64,000 nucleotides of DNA from Myxococcales bacterium. Its GTDB lineage: Bacteria; Myxococcota_A; Polyangia; Polyangiales; JAFGIB01. The stretch is taken from assembly GCA_029880325.1 (NCBI GenBank), contig JAOUOP010000016.1:1-64000 (forward strand), in the 5' to 3' direction. This document shows, one piece after another, positions 52,565 to 63,639 of the stretch (position 1 is its first letter; each line of letters opens with the position of its first letter). The notes below the pieces were generated by a model. The model was not told the DNA's origin. It searched no databases and was given only the letters and a program-made list of their open reading frames with translations. The position numbers and the translations under genes are program-made.

Positions 52565-53979
52565 GCCGAGGGCCCGTTGCTGGCCGCGGGGTCGAAGACC
52601 TTGCCGGGATTCATGATGCCGTGGGGGTCGAAGGCGAGCTTGATGCGGCGCAGGAGGGCCAGCTTGGCCGGTGCTTCGCGGGCCTGGAAGTACTTCTTCT
52701 TGACCAGGCCGATGCCGTGCTCGGCCGAGACCACGCCGCCCATGCGCGCGCCCACATCGAAGATGCGGTCCATGACGTCGCTGCGCACGGCCTCGTCGCC
52801 CTGGTAGACCTGCAGGTGCACGTTGCCGTCGCCGGCGTGGCCGGTGCCGACGATGAGCGAGCCGCTGTCGGCGGCGATGCGTTGGATCTCGGCCATGTAC
52901 TCGCTGAGCCCGGCCCGCGGCACCACCACGTCCACCTGGTCGTTGGAGCCGCTGTCCTTGGCCGCCCAGAAGCCGGCCTCGCGCGCCTCGATCACCTTGC
53001 TGCCCTGGGAGCTGGGCAGGAGGAAGACATCCAGGGCGCCGCACTCGGAACACAGCACGCCCATGCGCTCCACGTCTTCCTGTAGCCGGGTGTCCGATGC
53101 GCCCTCGAGCACCACCAGCAGATAGGCCTGGGCCTGGCTGGAGATGGCCTCCGGGATGCCCAGGTCGATCTGCTGGCGCCGGAACATGCCCGCGGTGGAA
53201 AGCGCGTCCATGTACTCGACAAAGAGCGGCGAAAGCCCCGAGGTCACCAGGCGCGGCACCGCACGTGTGATGGCTTCGACGCTGGCAAATGGGGCCAGCA
53301 GCGTGCTGCGGTGGGCCAGGCGCGGCACAAGCTTGACGATGATGCGCGTGACGACGGCGAGCGTGCCCTCGGAGCCGACGATGAGCTGGGTCAGGTCGTA
53401 GCCACTCGAAGACTTCACGAACTTGCCGCCGCACTCGATGACCTCGCCTCCGGGCAGCACCGCCTGCAGGCCGAGCACCTGATGGCGCGTGACGCCGTAC
53501 TTGACCGCGCGCATGCCGCCAGCGTTGGTGGCCACGTTGCCGCCCAGGCTGGCCGTGCTCTCGCCGGGCTGGATCGGGTAGACCAGGCCGTGGGGCGCGG
53601 TGGCGGCGTCGAGCTCGCCCAAGGTTACGCCGGGCTCTACCACGGCCACGTGGTTTTCGGTGTCGATCTCCAGGATGCGCTTCATGCGCTCGGTGGACAG
53701 CAGGATGCCACCCGGGCTCGGCACCGCCGCACCCGAGAGCCCGGTGCCGGAACCGCGCGGGGTCACGGGCACGCGATGGGCCTGGGCCAGGGCCAGGATC
53801 TTCGAGACCTCCGCGCTGCTCGCCGGGCGCAGCACCACAGCCGGAGGCTGGGGCGTCAGGCCCAGGGTCTCGTCGTGCCCGTAGTCCTCGCTGATGGCCT
53901 CACCCGCCAGCACGCCACCTTCGGGCAGCAGCGCGCGCAGCTCGTTGACCAATGCCTCGTCGATGGCGTTGTTCTGCAT
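52561..53979 (-). CDS. glcD: GlcD-type FAD-linked glycolate/D-lactate dehydrogenase
   Basis: 472 residues. FAD-binding type 4 (PCMH) domain with TPRGSGTGLSGAAVPSPGGI and GGNVATNAGG, then the FAD-oxidase C-terminal domain ending AEHGIGLVKK and FDPHGIMNPGKVFDP. It oxidises glycolate or D-lactate with electrons passed to a carrier. GlcE and GlcF (Fe-S) subunits are not next to it, so it may act alone like the D-lactate enzymes. Start ATG 53979. Linked to the aminotransferase by a 4-bp overlap; divergent from the alpha/beta hydrolase gene. Confidence 0.9.
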   Translation of the reverse strand: MQNNAIDEALVNELRALLPEGGVLAGEAISEDYGHDETLGLTPQPPAVVLRPASSAEVSKILALAQAHRVPVTPRGSGTGLSGAAVPSPGGILLSTERMKRILEIDTENHVAVVEPGVTLGELDAATAPHGLVYPIQPGESTASLGGNVATNAGGMRAVKYGVTRHQVLGLQAVLPGGEVIECGGKFVKSSSGYDLTQLIVGSEGTLAVVTRIIVKLVPRLAHRSTLLAPFASVEAITRAVPRLVTSGLSPLFVEYMDALSTAGMFRRQQIDLGIPEAISSQAQAYLLVVLEGASDTRLQEDVERMGVLCSECGALDVFLLPSSQGSKVIEAREAGFWAAKDSGSNDQVDVVVPRAGLSEYMAEIQRIAADSGSLIVGTGHAGDGNVHLQVYQGDEAVRSDVMDRIFDVGARMGGVVSAEHGIGLVKKKYFQAREAPAKLALLRRIKLAFDPHGIMNPGKVFDPAASNGPSA

Positions 53980-54092
53980 TCGCAGAAGGCTACCGAAGCG
54001 CTGCAGAGGGCGCCAGCGGGGCTCGCGGCTCGGGCGCCGTCGCTGTCAGCGGCTGCCTGTGCTACAGCGCGGCGGTGGATCGAGCACTGTCC

Positions 54093-54971
54093 ATGCAACG
54101 TTTCGGCGTCGAGGTGGAGCCCGGCGTCGAACTCTCCGTCATCGATTTCGGCGGCTCGGGGCCGCTTTTGCTGCTGTCCCACGCCAACGGCTTTTGCGCG
54201 GCCATGTGGCGCCGGGTGGTTGAGCGCCTGTCGGAGGACTGCCGGGTGCTGGCCATCGACGCCCGCGGTCATGGCGAGTCCAGCGTGCCCGCGGGCCGGG
54301 AGGCCTACCACTGGGGCACGCTCGCCGAGGACATCTGCAAGGTTGCCCGCCACGGCCTCGCGCGCACCGGGGCCGAACGCGTGGCGTTGGCGGTGGGCCA
54401 CTCCTTTGGCGGCACCTGCACCCTGGGGGCCGCAGCCCGCGACACCGCGCTCTTCGGGCGCGTGCTGGTGCTCGACCCGGTGATCCTGCCGCGCTCGATG
54501 ATGGTCCGACCGGCCAAGGGCGCCGCTTCCGGTTCGCGACGTGCGGGCAATCACATGGCTGCGGGGGCCCGGGCGCGGCGGGCGGTCTTCGCGTCGCGTG
54601 CTGTGGCCCGCGAGGGCTGGTCCCAGAAGAGCTTTTTTCAGAGCTGGGATCGGCAGATGCTGGAGGACTATGTGGCCGAGGGCTTGCGCGACCGGGAGGA
54701 TGGCCAGGTCGAGCTGAAGTGCGCGCCCGAGGTAGAGGCCACGGTCTTTCAGACCGGCGGCACCCTCGATCTCTACAGCGTCGCCGACCGCATCGGCGCG
54801 CCCGTGCTCTTCAAGTGGGCCGAGAAGGGCAACTTCTCGCGCGCCGCCTACGAAGAACTGGCTGCGCTGATGGCCGAAGGTCGCGTCGAAAACGCGCCGA
54901 CGGGCCACCTGATCCCGATGGAAGCCCCGGCCTGGGTGGCTGCGCAGCTCGATGCACTGCTGCAGTCTTGA
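54093..54971 (+). CDS. Alpha/beta hydrolase
   Basis: 292 residues from ATG 54093. Oxyanion segment LLLLSHANGFCAAMW, strand RVLAIDARGHGES, nucleophile Ser in LAVGHSFGGTCTLG and catalytic His in APTGHLIPMEAP. The order and spacing fit small-molecule esterases or C-C hydrolases; a cap domain lies between about 165 and 235. The frame is open upstream to 53952, but codons before 54093 overlap the divergent dehydrogenase start. Substrate unknown. Confidence 0.87.
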   Translation: MQRFGVEVEPGVELSVIDFGGSGPLLLLSHANGFCAAMWRRVVERLSEDCRVLAIDARGHGESSVPAGREAYHWGTLAEDICKVARHGLARTGAERVALAVGHSFGGTCTLGAAARDTALFGRVLVLDPVILPRSMMVRPAKGAASGSRRAGNHMAAGARARRAVFASRAVAREGWSQKSFFQSWDRQMLEDYVAEGLRDREDGQVELKCAPEVEATVFQTGGTLDLYSVADRIGAPVLFKWAEKGNFSRAAYEELAALMAEGRVENAPTGHLIPMEAPAWVAAQLDALLQS

Positions 54972-55164
54972 GCGTTTCGCGTGGATATTTCACGCGTCAG
55001 TTGGGATTCGCTGCGCAGTTAAATTCGCGTGTGCTATCGCAACATCACGCACTTGATCGGCCCCGGGTCGGCTCGTAGATTTCACCTTGGCGGAGGGCTG
55101 TTGCCTCCGGGTGAGTATGATGCCTGGTGTTTCGGACGAAGCGCGGTTGGTGACGCCGGGGTGC

Positions 55165-55929
55165 ATGCGCTCGGTCCGCGGTGCCGTCGGGCGCGAATCT
55201 GGCACACTGGGGCTGCGGCTTGGCCTGGTCGCCCTTGCGCTGATCGTCGGCTGCGTCGATGGCATCGAGCCCAGGCAACCCGATGCTTCGACGCCCGCGC
55301 CTTCGAGCGCCGACGACGCCGGAAAGATCATCTCGGTCGATGTGGTCGCCGATGGGGCTCCCATGGACGCGGCCCTCGATGGCGGTGCGGGCGACGACGC
55401 CAGCGGCTCGAGTTTGAACCCGCCCTGGTTCGGGCCCTCCGATGCGGCTGCCGCCAGCTGTGCGCTCGAGGTCGCAGCGACCTGCGACGGCCCCGAAGAT
55501 TGCGGTGCGGGCCAGGCATGTTGCGGCAGTTTCGACTCCGCTTCCTTTCGCTACACGCGCATCGCCTGCCAGGACAGCTGTACGGGCAACGATGAGTTTC
55601 CCCTATGCAGCGACGACAGCCAGTGTGGCGCTGGGCTCGTGTGCAGGCCGAGCCTGATCATCCCCCACGGCTTCATCTCGGTGTGTGCGGCGGCGTTGGT
55701 CGGTTCGGCTGCTGCGGGCGGTGCGGGCGTCGCGGGTTCCATCGAGTGCGGTGAGCATCGCTGCAAGGCCGGGCTCGAGCAGTGCTGCTTGCGCGCCGAG
55801 TACGATTTCACAGCCATGATGTCGATGCCGCTGCCGGCGTTTTGCGACGCGCTGGGCGCGCAGTGCGCTTGTGGCTCGACGCCGCCAGAGCCGCCACCGC
55901 CGGTCGAAGACCAAGACGGCGGCGCCTGA
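55165..55929 (+). CDS. Hypothetical Cys-rich lipoprotein
   Basis: About 254 residues. Signal segment GLRLGLVALALIVGC ends in a lipobox Cys. A long Asp/Ala/Ser/Pro-rich linker follows (about residues 30-115), then a domain of about 130 residues with 20 Cys, including CDGPEDCGAGQACCG, CSDDSQCGAGLVCRP and CGEHRCKAGLEQCC. These are small disulfide knots like those in other extracellular lipoproteins of myxobacteria. Earlier starts (55087) are open; 55165 places the signal best. Function unknown. It ends 34 bp before the convergent kinase-like gene. Confidence 0.72.
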   Translation: MRSVRGAVGRESGTLGLRLGLVALALIVGCVDGIEPRQPDASTPAPSSADDAGKIISVDVVADGAPMDAALDGGAGDDASGSSLNPPWFGPSDAAAASCALEVAATCDGPEDCGAGQACCGSFDSASFRYTRIACQDSCTGNDEFPLCSDDSQCGAGLVCRPSLIIPHGFISVCAAALVGSAAAGGAGVAGSIECGEHRCKAGLEQCCLRAEYDFTAMMSMPLPAFCDALGAQCACGSTPPEPPPPVEDQDGGA

Positions 55930-55963
55930 AGCTTTGGGCCATTTGGTACGCGCCCGCGGACCC

Positions 55964-56902
55964 TCACCGCAGGCGCCGGCGGCGTTCGGCCGATTGGCGG
56001 CCTCCGATGCGGTCGCACAGCTCGGTGATGGCGGCCGGCGAGCTTGGCTGCAGCGGCAGGCGCGCGAGCGCTTCGCGCAGCTCGCCTCGGTCGGCGAAGC
56101 GTGCTTCGGGATGTCGCTCCAGGCAGCGGTGGATGACGTCGGCCAGGCCCCGTGGCAGCGATACCGGGTCGCGCGCGTGGGTCGATAGCGGCGGGATTTC
56201 GCGGGCCCACAGGGCCTCGGCGACCTTGTGGGACTGCAGGCCGGAAAAGAGGTGCTGCAGGCAGAGCATCTCCCACATCAGGATGCCGAGCACGAAGATG
56301 TCACTGCGGCCGTCGATGCCGCCGCCTGCGAAGCGTTCGGGAGCCTGGTAGCTGGCGCGCACCGGGTCGCGCGCCCATGCCGGGTCGGCCGAGGCCAGCG
56401 CCGCCACGCCGGGGTCCAGTAGGCGCGTGTAGCCGTCGCGCGCGATCAGCACGCCGTCGGGGTGCAGCCCGCCGTAGGCGAAGGGGGCCATCTCGGGCTC
56501 GTTCTGGACGGCCTGTTCGAGGGCGCTCAGGCCCACGAGCAGGTCGCCGACGATGCGCAGCACGGCCGCTGGCGGAATCGCGGTGCGCTCGCGGTGGGCC
56601 CGCCGCAGTAGGGTGCGCAGGGTTTCGCCCTCGATGTAGGGCTCGACCACCGCCAGCTGGCCGTCGGAGGCGATCACGTCGCGCGGGCTGATCAGGGCGC
56701 CGTAGCGCAGCTCCATGGCCCAGAAGGCGACGCCCGCGAAGTGTTGCACCGCCTCGGGATCGGTCAGGCGCGCGGTATCGATGCTGCGGATGGCGTAGAG
56801 CCCGCCGTCGTCGCCGCCGCGGGCGGCCCAGCGGTCGCCGGGGAAGCCATCGGAGAGCTTCTCGAGCAGCGAGTACCGACCTAGCTGAGACCCCGGGCGC
56901 AT
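55964..56902 (-). CDS. Ser/Thr protein pseudokinase
   Basis: 312 residues with the bacterial STK fold but missing active-site residues. The N-lobe (LGRYSLLEKLSDGF) has no G-x-G-x-x-G loop. The strand with the ATP lysine reads YAIRS (Arg39 for Lys). The catalytic loop expected as H-R-D-x-x-P-x-N reads YGGLHPDG (143-150), without the catalytic Asp and Asn. D-F-G is D-P-G at 163-165. The C-lobe is intact: YQAPERFAGGGIDGRSDIFV and LGILMWEMLCL. It could bind partners or nucleotide as a scaffold. No PASTA or membrane segment follows. It is cytoplasmic. Confidence 0.82.
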   Translation of the reverse strand: MRPGSQLGRYSLLEKLSDGFPGDRWAARGGDDGGLYAIRSIDTARLTDPEAVQHFAGVAFWAMELRYGALISPRDVIASDGQLAVVEPYIEGETLRTLLRRAHRERTAIPPAAVLRIVGDLLVGLSALEQAVQNEPEMAPFAYGGLHPDGVLIARDGYTRLLDPGVAALASADPAWARDPVRASYQAPERFAGGGIDGRSDIFVLGILMWEMLCLQHLFSGLQSHKVAEALWAREIPPLSTHARDPVSLPRGLADVIHRCLERHPEARFADRGELREALARLPLQPSSPAAITELCDRIGGRQSAERRRRLR

Positions 56903-56986
56903 CGTCTCCAGCGATTATTCATCAAACCGCAGCCCTGCGTACCATGGATTCTGCATCGGTCCGCCATGACCGGGCGTGCGGCGACG

Positions 56987-57742
56987 TCAGCGGCTGCGAC
57001 GCGGAATGGCGCGGATGCGCTTGCCTCCGCCGAGGCTGCGGCCGACGCTCGGGCGCGGGTTGACGCGCCGGCGGTCGAAAAGCCGGGGGCTCACGTGGCC
57101 GCCCCCACGGGGGCGGTAGCTGCGGCGGGGGTGGTAGTGGTGACGGCGCGTGCCGGGAAAGAGGTGGTGGTGGTGGTAGACGGGATAGAGCACGGGGCTG
57201 CCGATGGAGACCGCCCAGCCGCCCGGGCGGAAGTTCCAGTAGCCACCGTAGAGCGTCCAGCGGGCGCCCACGTAGACGTAGCCCTGGCGCGGCGGCATCC
57301 ACAGCCCGTCGATCCACACGAATCGCGAGCCGTACCAGTACCAGTAGCCCGGCGCCCACACGTAGTAGGGGGCCGGCGCCGGCGGGCGCATCTCGTATTG
57401 GGGCGCCGGCGGTCTTCGCGGCGCGTAGACCGGGGCTTCGGCCGGTTCTAGGCGGGCGGCGGGGGCCTGCTCCGGCAGGCCGCGTTCGGGGCGTGGAGGT
57501 GGCGCTTTTTCGGGCAGCTCTGGGCGCTCGGGGCGTGGCGGTGGCGCCCTGTCGGGGAGCGCCGGCCGCGGCTCCGGCTGGGCGATGGGATGGGCGCGGG
57601 CGGCCTGCTGAGCCTCGGCGTCGCTGCGCGCTTCACCGCCGCTGCTGTGCTGGGCCGGCGGGGCTGTCTCCGCCGCGTCGCCACCACAGGCGGCCAGCCA
57701 TAGCACCACCAGCGCGCCTACCTTGCCCTTGATGTCGTGCAT
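56987..57742 (-). CDS. Lipoprotein with WXXGXW-type repeats
   Basis: 251 residues. Signal peptide KVGALVVLWLAAC with lipobox. A Pro/Arg/Glu-rich region (about 45-120) contains two copies of APPPRPER. Then aromatic repeats of the WXXGXW/YXXGXW kind: YVWAPGYWYWYG, FVWIDGLWMPP, YVYVGARW. The tail (about 165-251) is His/Arg/Gly-rich (YHHHHLFPG), which could bind metal or nucleic acid. Related domains occur in bacterial envelope proteins of uncertain role. Divergent from uvrA: starts only 100 bp apart, so regulation may be shared. Confidence 0.75.
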   Translation of the reverse strand: MHDIKGKVGALVVLWLAACGGDAAETAPPAQHSSGGEARSDAEAQQAARAHPIAQPEPRPALPDRAPPPRPERPELPEKAPPPRPERGLPEQAPAARLEPAEAPVYAPRRPPAPQYEMRPPAPAPYYVWAPGYWYWYGSRFVWIDGLWMPPRQGYVYVGARWTLYGGYWNFRPGGWAVSIGSPVLYPVYHHHHLFPGTRRHHYHPRRSYRPRGGGHVSPRLFDRRRVNPRPSVGRSLGGGKRIRAIPRRSR

Positions 57743-57794
57743 GCCTCTATTACGACCGCCGAGCGGCTGGGATTCAAGTCGACGTGCGCAAAAG

Positions 57795-57811
57795 CTAAAC
57801 GGGTGTACAGG
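57795..57811 (+). promoter_or_regulatory. Candidate LexA (SOS) box upstream of uvrA
   Basis: CTAAACGGGTGTACAGG matches 15 of 17 positions of the Myxococcus xanthus LexA consensus as I recall it (CTRHAMRYBYGTTCAGS). It overlaps a promoter-like pair, TGTACA (57804-57809) and TATGAA (57827-57832), 17 bp apart, which would start transcription within a few bases of the uvrA ATG at 57842. Bound LexA would block that promoter, consistent with DNA-damage control of uvrA. Confidence 0.6.
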
Positions 57812-57841
57812 TTTTTTGGATCGTGCTATGAACCGGCTCCC

Positions 57842-60775
<2,934 letters not shown>

Positions 60776-60879
60776 AGCCCACGAAAAGATGACTTGCCCC
60801 CGTTTGCAGGCGGCGACGGGCGTGCTCGGGCCAGCCCGGCTTGACAGCCCGGCGTGCGACCTGAAGTCTGCTGCCCGCA

Positions 60880-61470
60880 ATGGAGTTATTGATCATCCGC
60901 CACGGCCTTCCCGAGCGTGTCGAGAGCTCGGATGGCACCCCCGCCGACCCGCCACTGAGCGCCGAGGGCGTCCAGCAGGCCGCACGCATGGCCCGCTGGC
61001 TCGAGCACGAGGGCATCGATTGCCTCTACACGAGCCCCATGCGCCGCGCGCAGGAGACGGTGATGCCCCTGGCCGAGCAGCTGGGCCTCGAGCCCCGGGT
61101 CGATCCGGGGGTGGCCGAATTCGACCAGGGCTCCGACTCCTACGTGCCCATCGAGCAGATGAAGCGCGAAGGCGATCCGCGCTGGCGCGAGCTGGTGGCA
61201 AGCGGGTGGTATTCCGAGCTCGACCCGGCCGCCTTTCGCCAGACCGTGGTGGCGTCCATGGAGACCATCATCGAGGAAAACAGCGGCAAGCGGGTCGCCG
61301 TCGTATGCCATGGCGGCGTGATCAACGTGTGGGCAGCCCACGTGCTGCGCATCGACAGAAACCTCTTCTTCAACCCCTTCTACACCAGCATCAACCGTTT
61401 CATGGCCTCGAGCCGGGGCCATCGCTCGGTCAAGAGCCTGAACGAGACGGGCCACCTGCGCGCGCTCTGA
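60880..61470 (+). CDS. Histidine phosphatase family protein
   Basis: 196 residues. Phosphate-binding motif MELLIIRHGLPERV at the N-terminus, Arg in YTSPMRRAQETVMPL, and catalytic His pair completed by VAVVCHGGVINV. This is the phosphoglycerate-mutase-like fold. Members dephosphorylate small metabolites or proteins; the exact substrate is unknown. It starts 104 bp after uvrA on the same strand and ends 16 bp from the stop of the convergent TetR gene. Confidence 0.9.
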   Translation: MELLIIRHGLPERVESSDGTPADPPLSAEGVQQAARMARWLEHEGIDCLYTSPMRRAQETVMPLAEQLGLEPRVDPGVAEFDQGSDSYVPIEQMKREGDPRWRELVASGWYSELDPAAFRQTVVASMETIIEENSGKRVAVVCHGGVINVWAAHVLRIDRNLFFNPFYTSINRFMASSRGHRSVKSLNETGHLRAL

Positions 61471-61486
61471 AGCCGGGCGCCGGGTC

Positions 61487-62122
61487 TCATTCGCTCGGCT
61501 GTAGCAGCGCCTGCAGGCCGTGCCAGGCCGCCTGTCCGAGCTGCTGCTTGGCCGTTTCGAGGCCCACGGCCGTGGTGCCCGCCACGTGGCGCCGCGCGTA
61601 GTGGGCGGCCGGGCCGTAGAGGATGGCGCGCAGAATCTCGGGCTCCAGATCGGGCAGCTCGCCACGCCCCATGCGCTCCCGGAACCAATTGCCCGCATCC
61701 TCGAAGGTGCGTCGATTCATGGCGTCGAGCTGCGGCTCTACCGGCTCGATGAAGTCGGCGTGGCGCATGGCGAAGAGGAAGGACGCGTGCTCGCTGTTTT
61801 CAGCGACCCAGTCCAGGTAGGCGGCCACCAGCGCGAAGATGCCCGTGCGCGCGTCCTGCTGTGGGCCCAGGGCTTCGAGGCCGGCTTGCTGGGTGGCGCG
61901 CACGCCCTCCAGGTAGAGGCCGGCGGCGATTTGCTCCTTGCTCTTGAAGTGGTGGTAGATGCTGCCGGTGCTGGCGTCGGCCAGCTCCCGGATCTCGGCC
62001 ATGGTGGTGGCGCCGTAGCCCTTGCGCGCGAAGCAGGAGAGGGCCGCGTCCAGGATGCGCTGCTTGCGGGAGGACACCGTGCCCTGGCGCCCGCGCGCGT
62101 TGCTATCGGCGCTTTGCTGCAT
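61487..62122 (-). CDS. TetR-family transcriptional regulator, coupled to ribBA
   Basis: 211 residues. The N-terminal DNA-binding domain is RKQRILDAALSCFARKGYGA through STGSIYHHFKSKEQIAAGLY, typical of TetR/AcrR. The ligand-binding helices (about 75-205) have no assignable effector. Its ATG overlaps the ribBA TGA (TGATG), so it is made from the ribBA transcript. Two adjoining 13-bp dyads upstream of ribBA (63421-63446) are a probable operator, which would make it an autoregulator of riboflavin genes; that is inference. Confidence 0.88.
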   Translation of the reverse strand: MQQSADSNARGRQGTVSSRKQRILDAALSCFARKGYGATTMAEIRELADASTGSIYHHFKSKEQIAAGLYLEGVRATQQAGLEALGPQQDARTGIFALVAAYLDWVAENSEHASFLFAMRHADFIEPVEPQLDAMNRRTFEDAGNWFRERMGRGELPDLEPEILRAILYGPAAHYARRHVAGTTAVGLETAKQQLGQAAWHGLQALLQPSE

Positions 62123-63372
62123 CAGGGCATCAGATGACCGAGCTTTTCGGCCTTGGTCGCCAGGTAGCGTGCGTTGTGGGGGTTATCGCCGACGCGGATC
62201 GGCACGCGCTCGACCACGCGCATGCCATAACCCGTGAGGGCGGCGATCTTGCGCGGGTTGTTGGTCAGAAGTCGCAGGTCGCGCACGCCCAGCTGGCGCA
62301 GGATCTGGGCGCCGACGCCGTAGTCGCGCAGGTCGGGGCCGAAGCCGAGGCGCTCGTTGGCTTCGACGGTGTCGGCGCCCTCGTCCTGCAGGGCGTAGGC
62401 GCGGATCTTGTTGAGCAGGCCGATGCCGCGGCCCTCCTGGCGCAGGTAGACCAGCACCCCGCGACCCTCGGCGGCGATGCGCTCCAGGGCCGCGTCGCGC
62501 TGGGCGCCGCAGTCGCAACGCAGGGAACCGAGGGAGTCACCCGTGAGGCACTCGGAGTGCATGCGCACCAGCACCGGCGCGCCGTCGTCGATCTTGCCCA
62601 GGGTCAGCGCCACGTGTTCGTTGCCGCGCAGGGTGTCCTCGAAGCCGTGCAGCTGGAACTCGCCGAGGGCCGTCGGCAGCCGGGCTTCGGCCCGGGGTTG
62701 CACGAAAGTGTCGCGATCCAGCCGGTAGGCGATCAGCGAGGCGATGGTGCCGACTTTCATGCCGTGGTCGCTCGCGAACTCGAGGATTGCCGGTAGGCGC
62801 ATCATGGTGCCGTCGTCGTGCATCAGCTCGCTGACGGCGCCGACCCCGGCCAGGCCCGCCAGACGGCAGATGTCGACGGCGGCCTCGGTGTGGCCCGCCC
62901 GTCGCAGCACGCCGCCGTCGCGGGCGCGCAGGGGAAAGACGTGGCCGGGGCGTACCAGGTCGCCGGCCTTGACTCCGGGTTTGACCGTGGTCTGGATCGT
63001 GCGTGCGCGATCCTTGGCCGAGATGCCCGTATCGACCCCTTCGCGCGCCTCGATGGAGACGGTGTAGGCGGTGCGCCGGGGCGCGTTGTTGTGCTGCACC
63101 ATGGGCGGCAGCTCCAGGTGGTCGGCCAGGTCGTTGGGCATGGCCAGGCAGATCACGCCGCCGGTGTAGCGAATCGTGAACGCCAGCACCGCCTCGCTCG
63201 CGTGTTCGGCGGCGATGATGATGTCGCCCTCGTTCTCGCGGTCCTCGTCGTCGACCAGGATGACGGGGCGCCCGGCGCGCAGCTCGTCGAGCAGTTGTTC
63301 GACCGGGCTCAGGCCGCTGCTGCCCTCGCGCTGGGCGCTGGGCGGGGAGGCGTCGTCGGGGGGAACGGGCAT
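62122..63372 (-). CDS. ribBA: Bifunctional DHBP synthase / GTP cyclohydrolase II (RibBA)
   Basis: 416 residues from ATG 63372. The N-terminal RibB domain (about 25-225) has [17 protein letters not shown] and, later, [17 protein letters not shown]. The C-terminal RibA domain (about 230-416) has the zinc cysteines in [20 protein letters not shown] and the [13 protein letters not shown] loop. It makes both precursors of riboflavin from ribulose-5-phosphate and GTP. A short Pro/Ser/Gln N-terminal tail is extra. No ribE/ribH neighbours are present; the next gene on the transcript is a TetR regulator. No FMN riboswitch is visible upstream. Confidence 0.94.
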   Translation of the reverse strand: MPVPPDDASPPSAQREGSSGLSPVEQLLDELRAGRPVILVDDEDRENEGDIIIAAEHASEAVLAFTIRYTGGVICLAMPNDLADHLELPPMVQHNNAPRRTAYTVSIEAREGVDTGISAKDRARTIQTTVKPGVKAGDLVRPGHVFPLRARDGGVLRRAGHTEAAVDICRLAGLAGVGAVSELMHDDGTMMRLPAILEFASDHGMKVGTIASLIAYRLDRDTFVQPRAEARLPTALGEFQLHGFEDTLRGNEHVALTLGKIDDGAPVLVRMHSECLTGDSLGSLRCDCGAQRDAALERIAAEGRGVLVYLRQEGRGIGLLNKIRAYALQDEGADTVEANERLGFGPDLRDYGVGAQILRQLGVRDLRLLTNNPRKIAALTGYGMRVVERVPIRVGDNPHNARYLATKAEKLGHLMP

Positions 63373-63420
63373 GGGCAAACCTCGCTGCTGGGGAGCGCCG
63401 GCGAATGTTGCCTGCGCCCT

Positions 63421-63446
63421 AGAACAATGTTCTAGAATAGCATTCT
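63421..63446. promoter_or_regulatory. Tandem 13-bp dyads upstream of ribBA, likely TetR operator
   Basis: AGAACAATGTTCT (63421-63433) and AGAATAGCATTCT (63434-63446) are adjoining near-palindromes of the same form AGAAYARYRTTCT. On the minus strand a TTGACC (63452-63447) lies directly upstream and could be the -35 of ribBA, so a bound dimer pair would cover the promoter. The TetR gene is in the same transcript. Confidence 0.65.
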
Positions 63447-63639
63447 GGTCAAGCGATGCTCGGACCTTCAGCAAATCGGTGCGCCTGCCGTTAATCCATG
63501 GAATTCACCGGTTTGCGTCCTGTGGCGTGTCCTCGGTGAGGCCTGGTGCGGAGCGCTGGTCCGGACAGCGAGCCAGGGCGGCGATCCGGCGGAACTGCCG
63601 CCCCCAAGAAAACATCGAGTCATTTCAAAGCCTTACGCT

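Noticed and set aside
52565..53434. N-terminal extension of the aminotransferase (690 residues in all)
   Set aside because: It is antisense-like, Arg/Ala/Pro-rich sequence inside glcD in another frame. ATG 52564 overlaps the glcD stop.
63373..63480. Possible FMN riboswitch upstream of ribBA
   Set aside because: No recognisable RFN-element core sequences; the stretch is short and dominated by two protein-type dyads.
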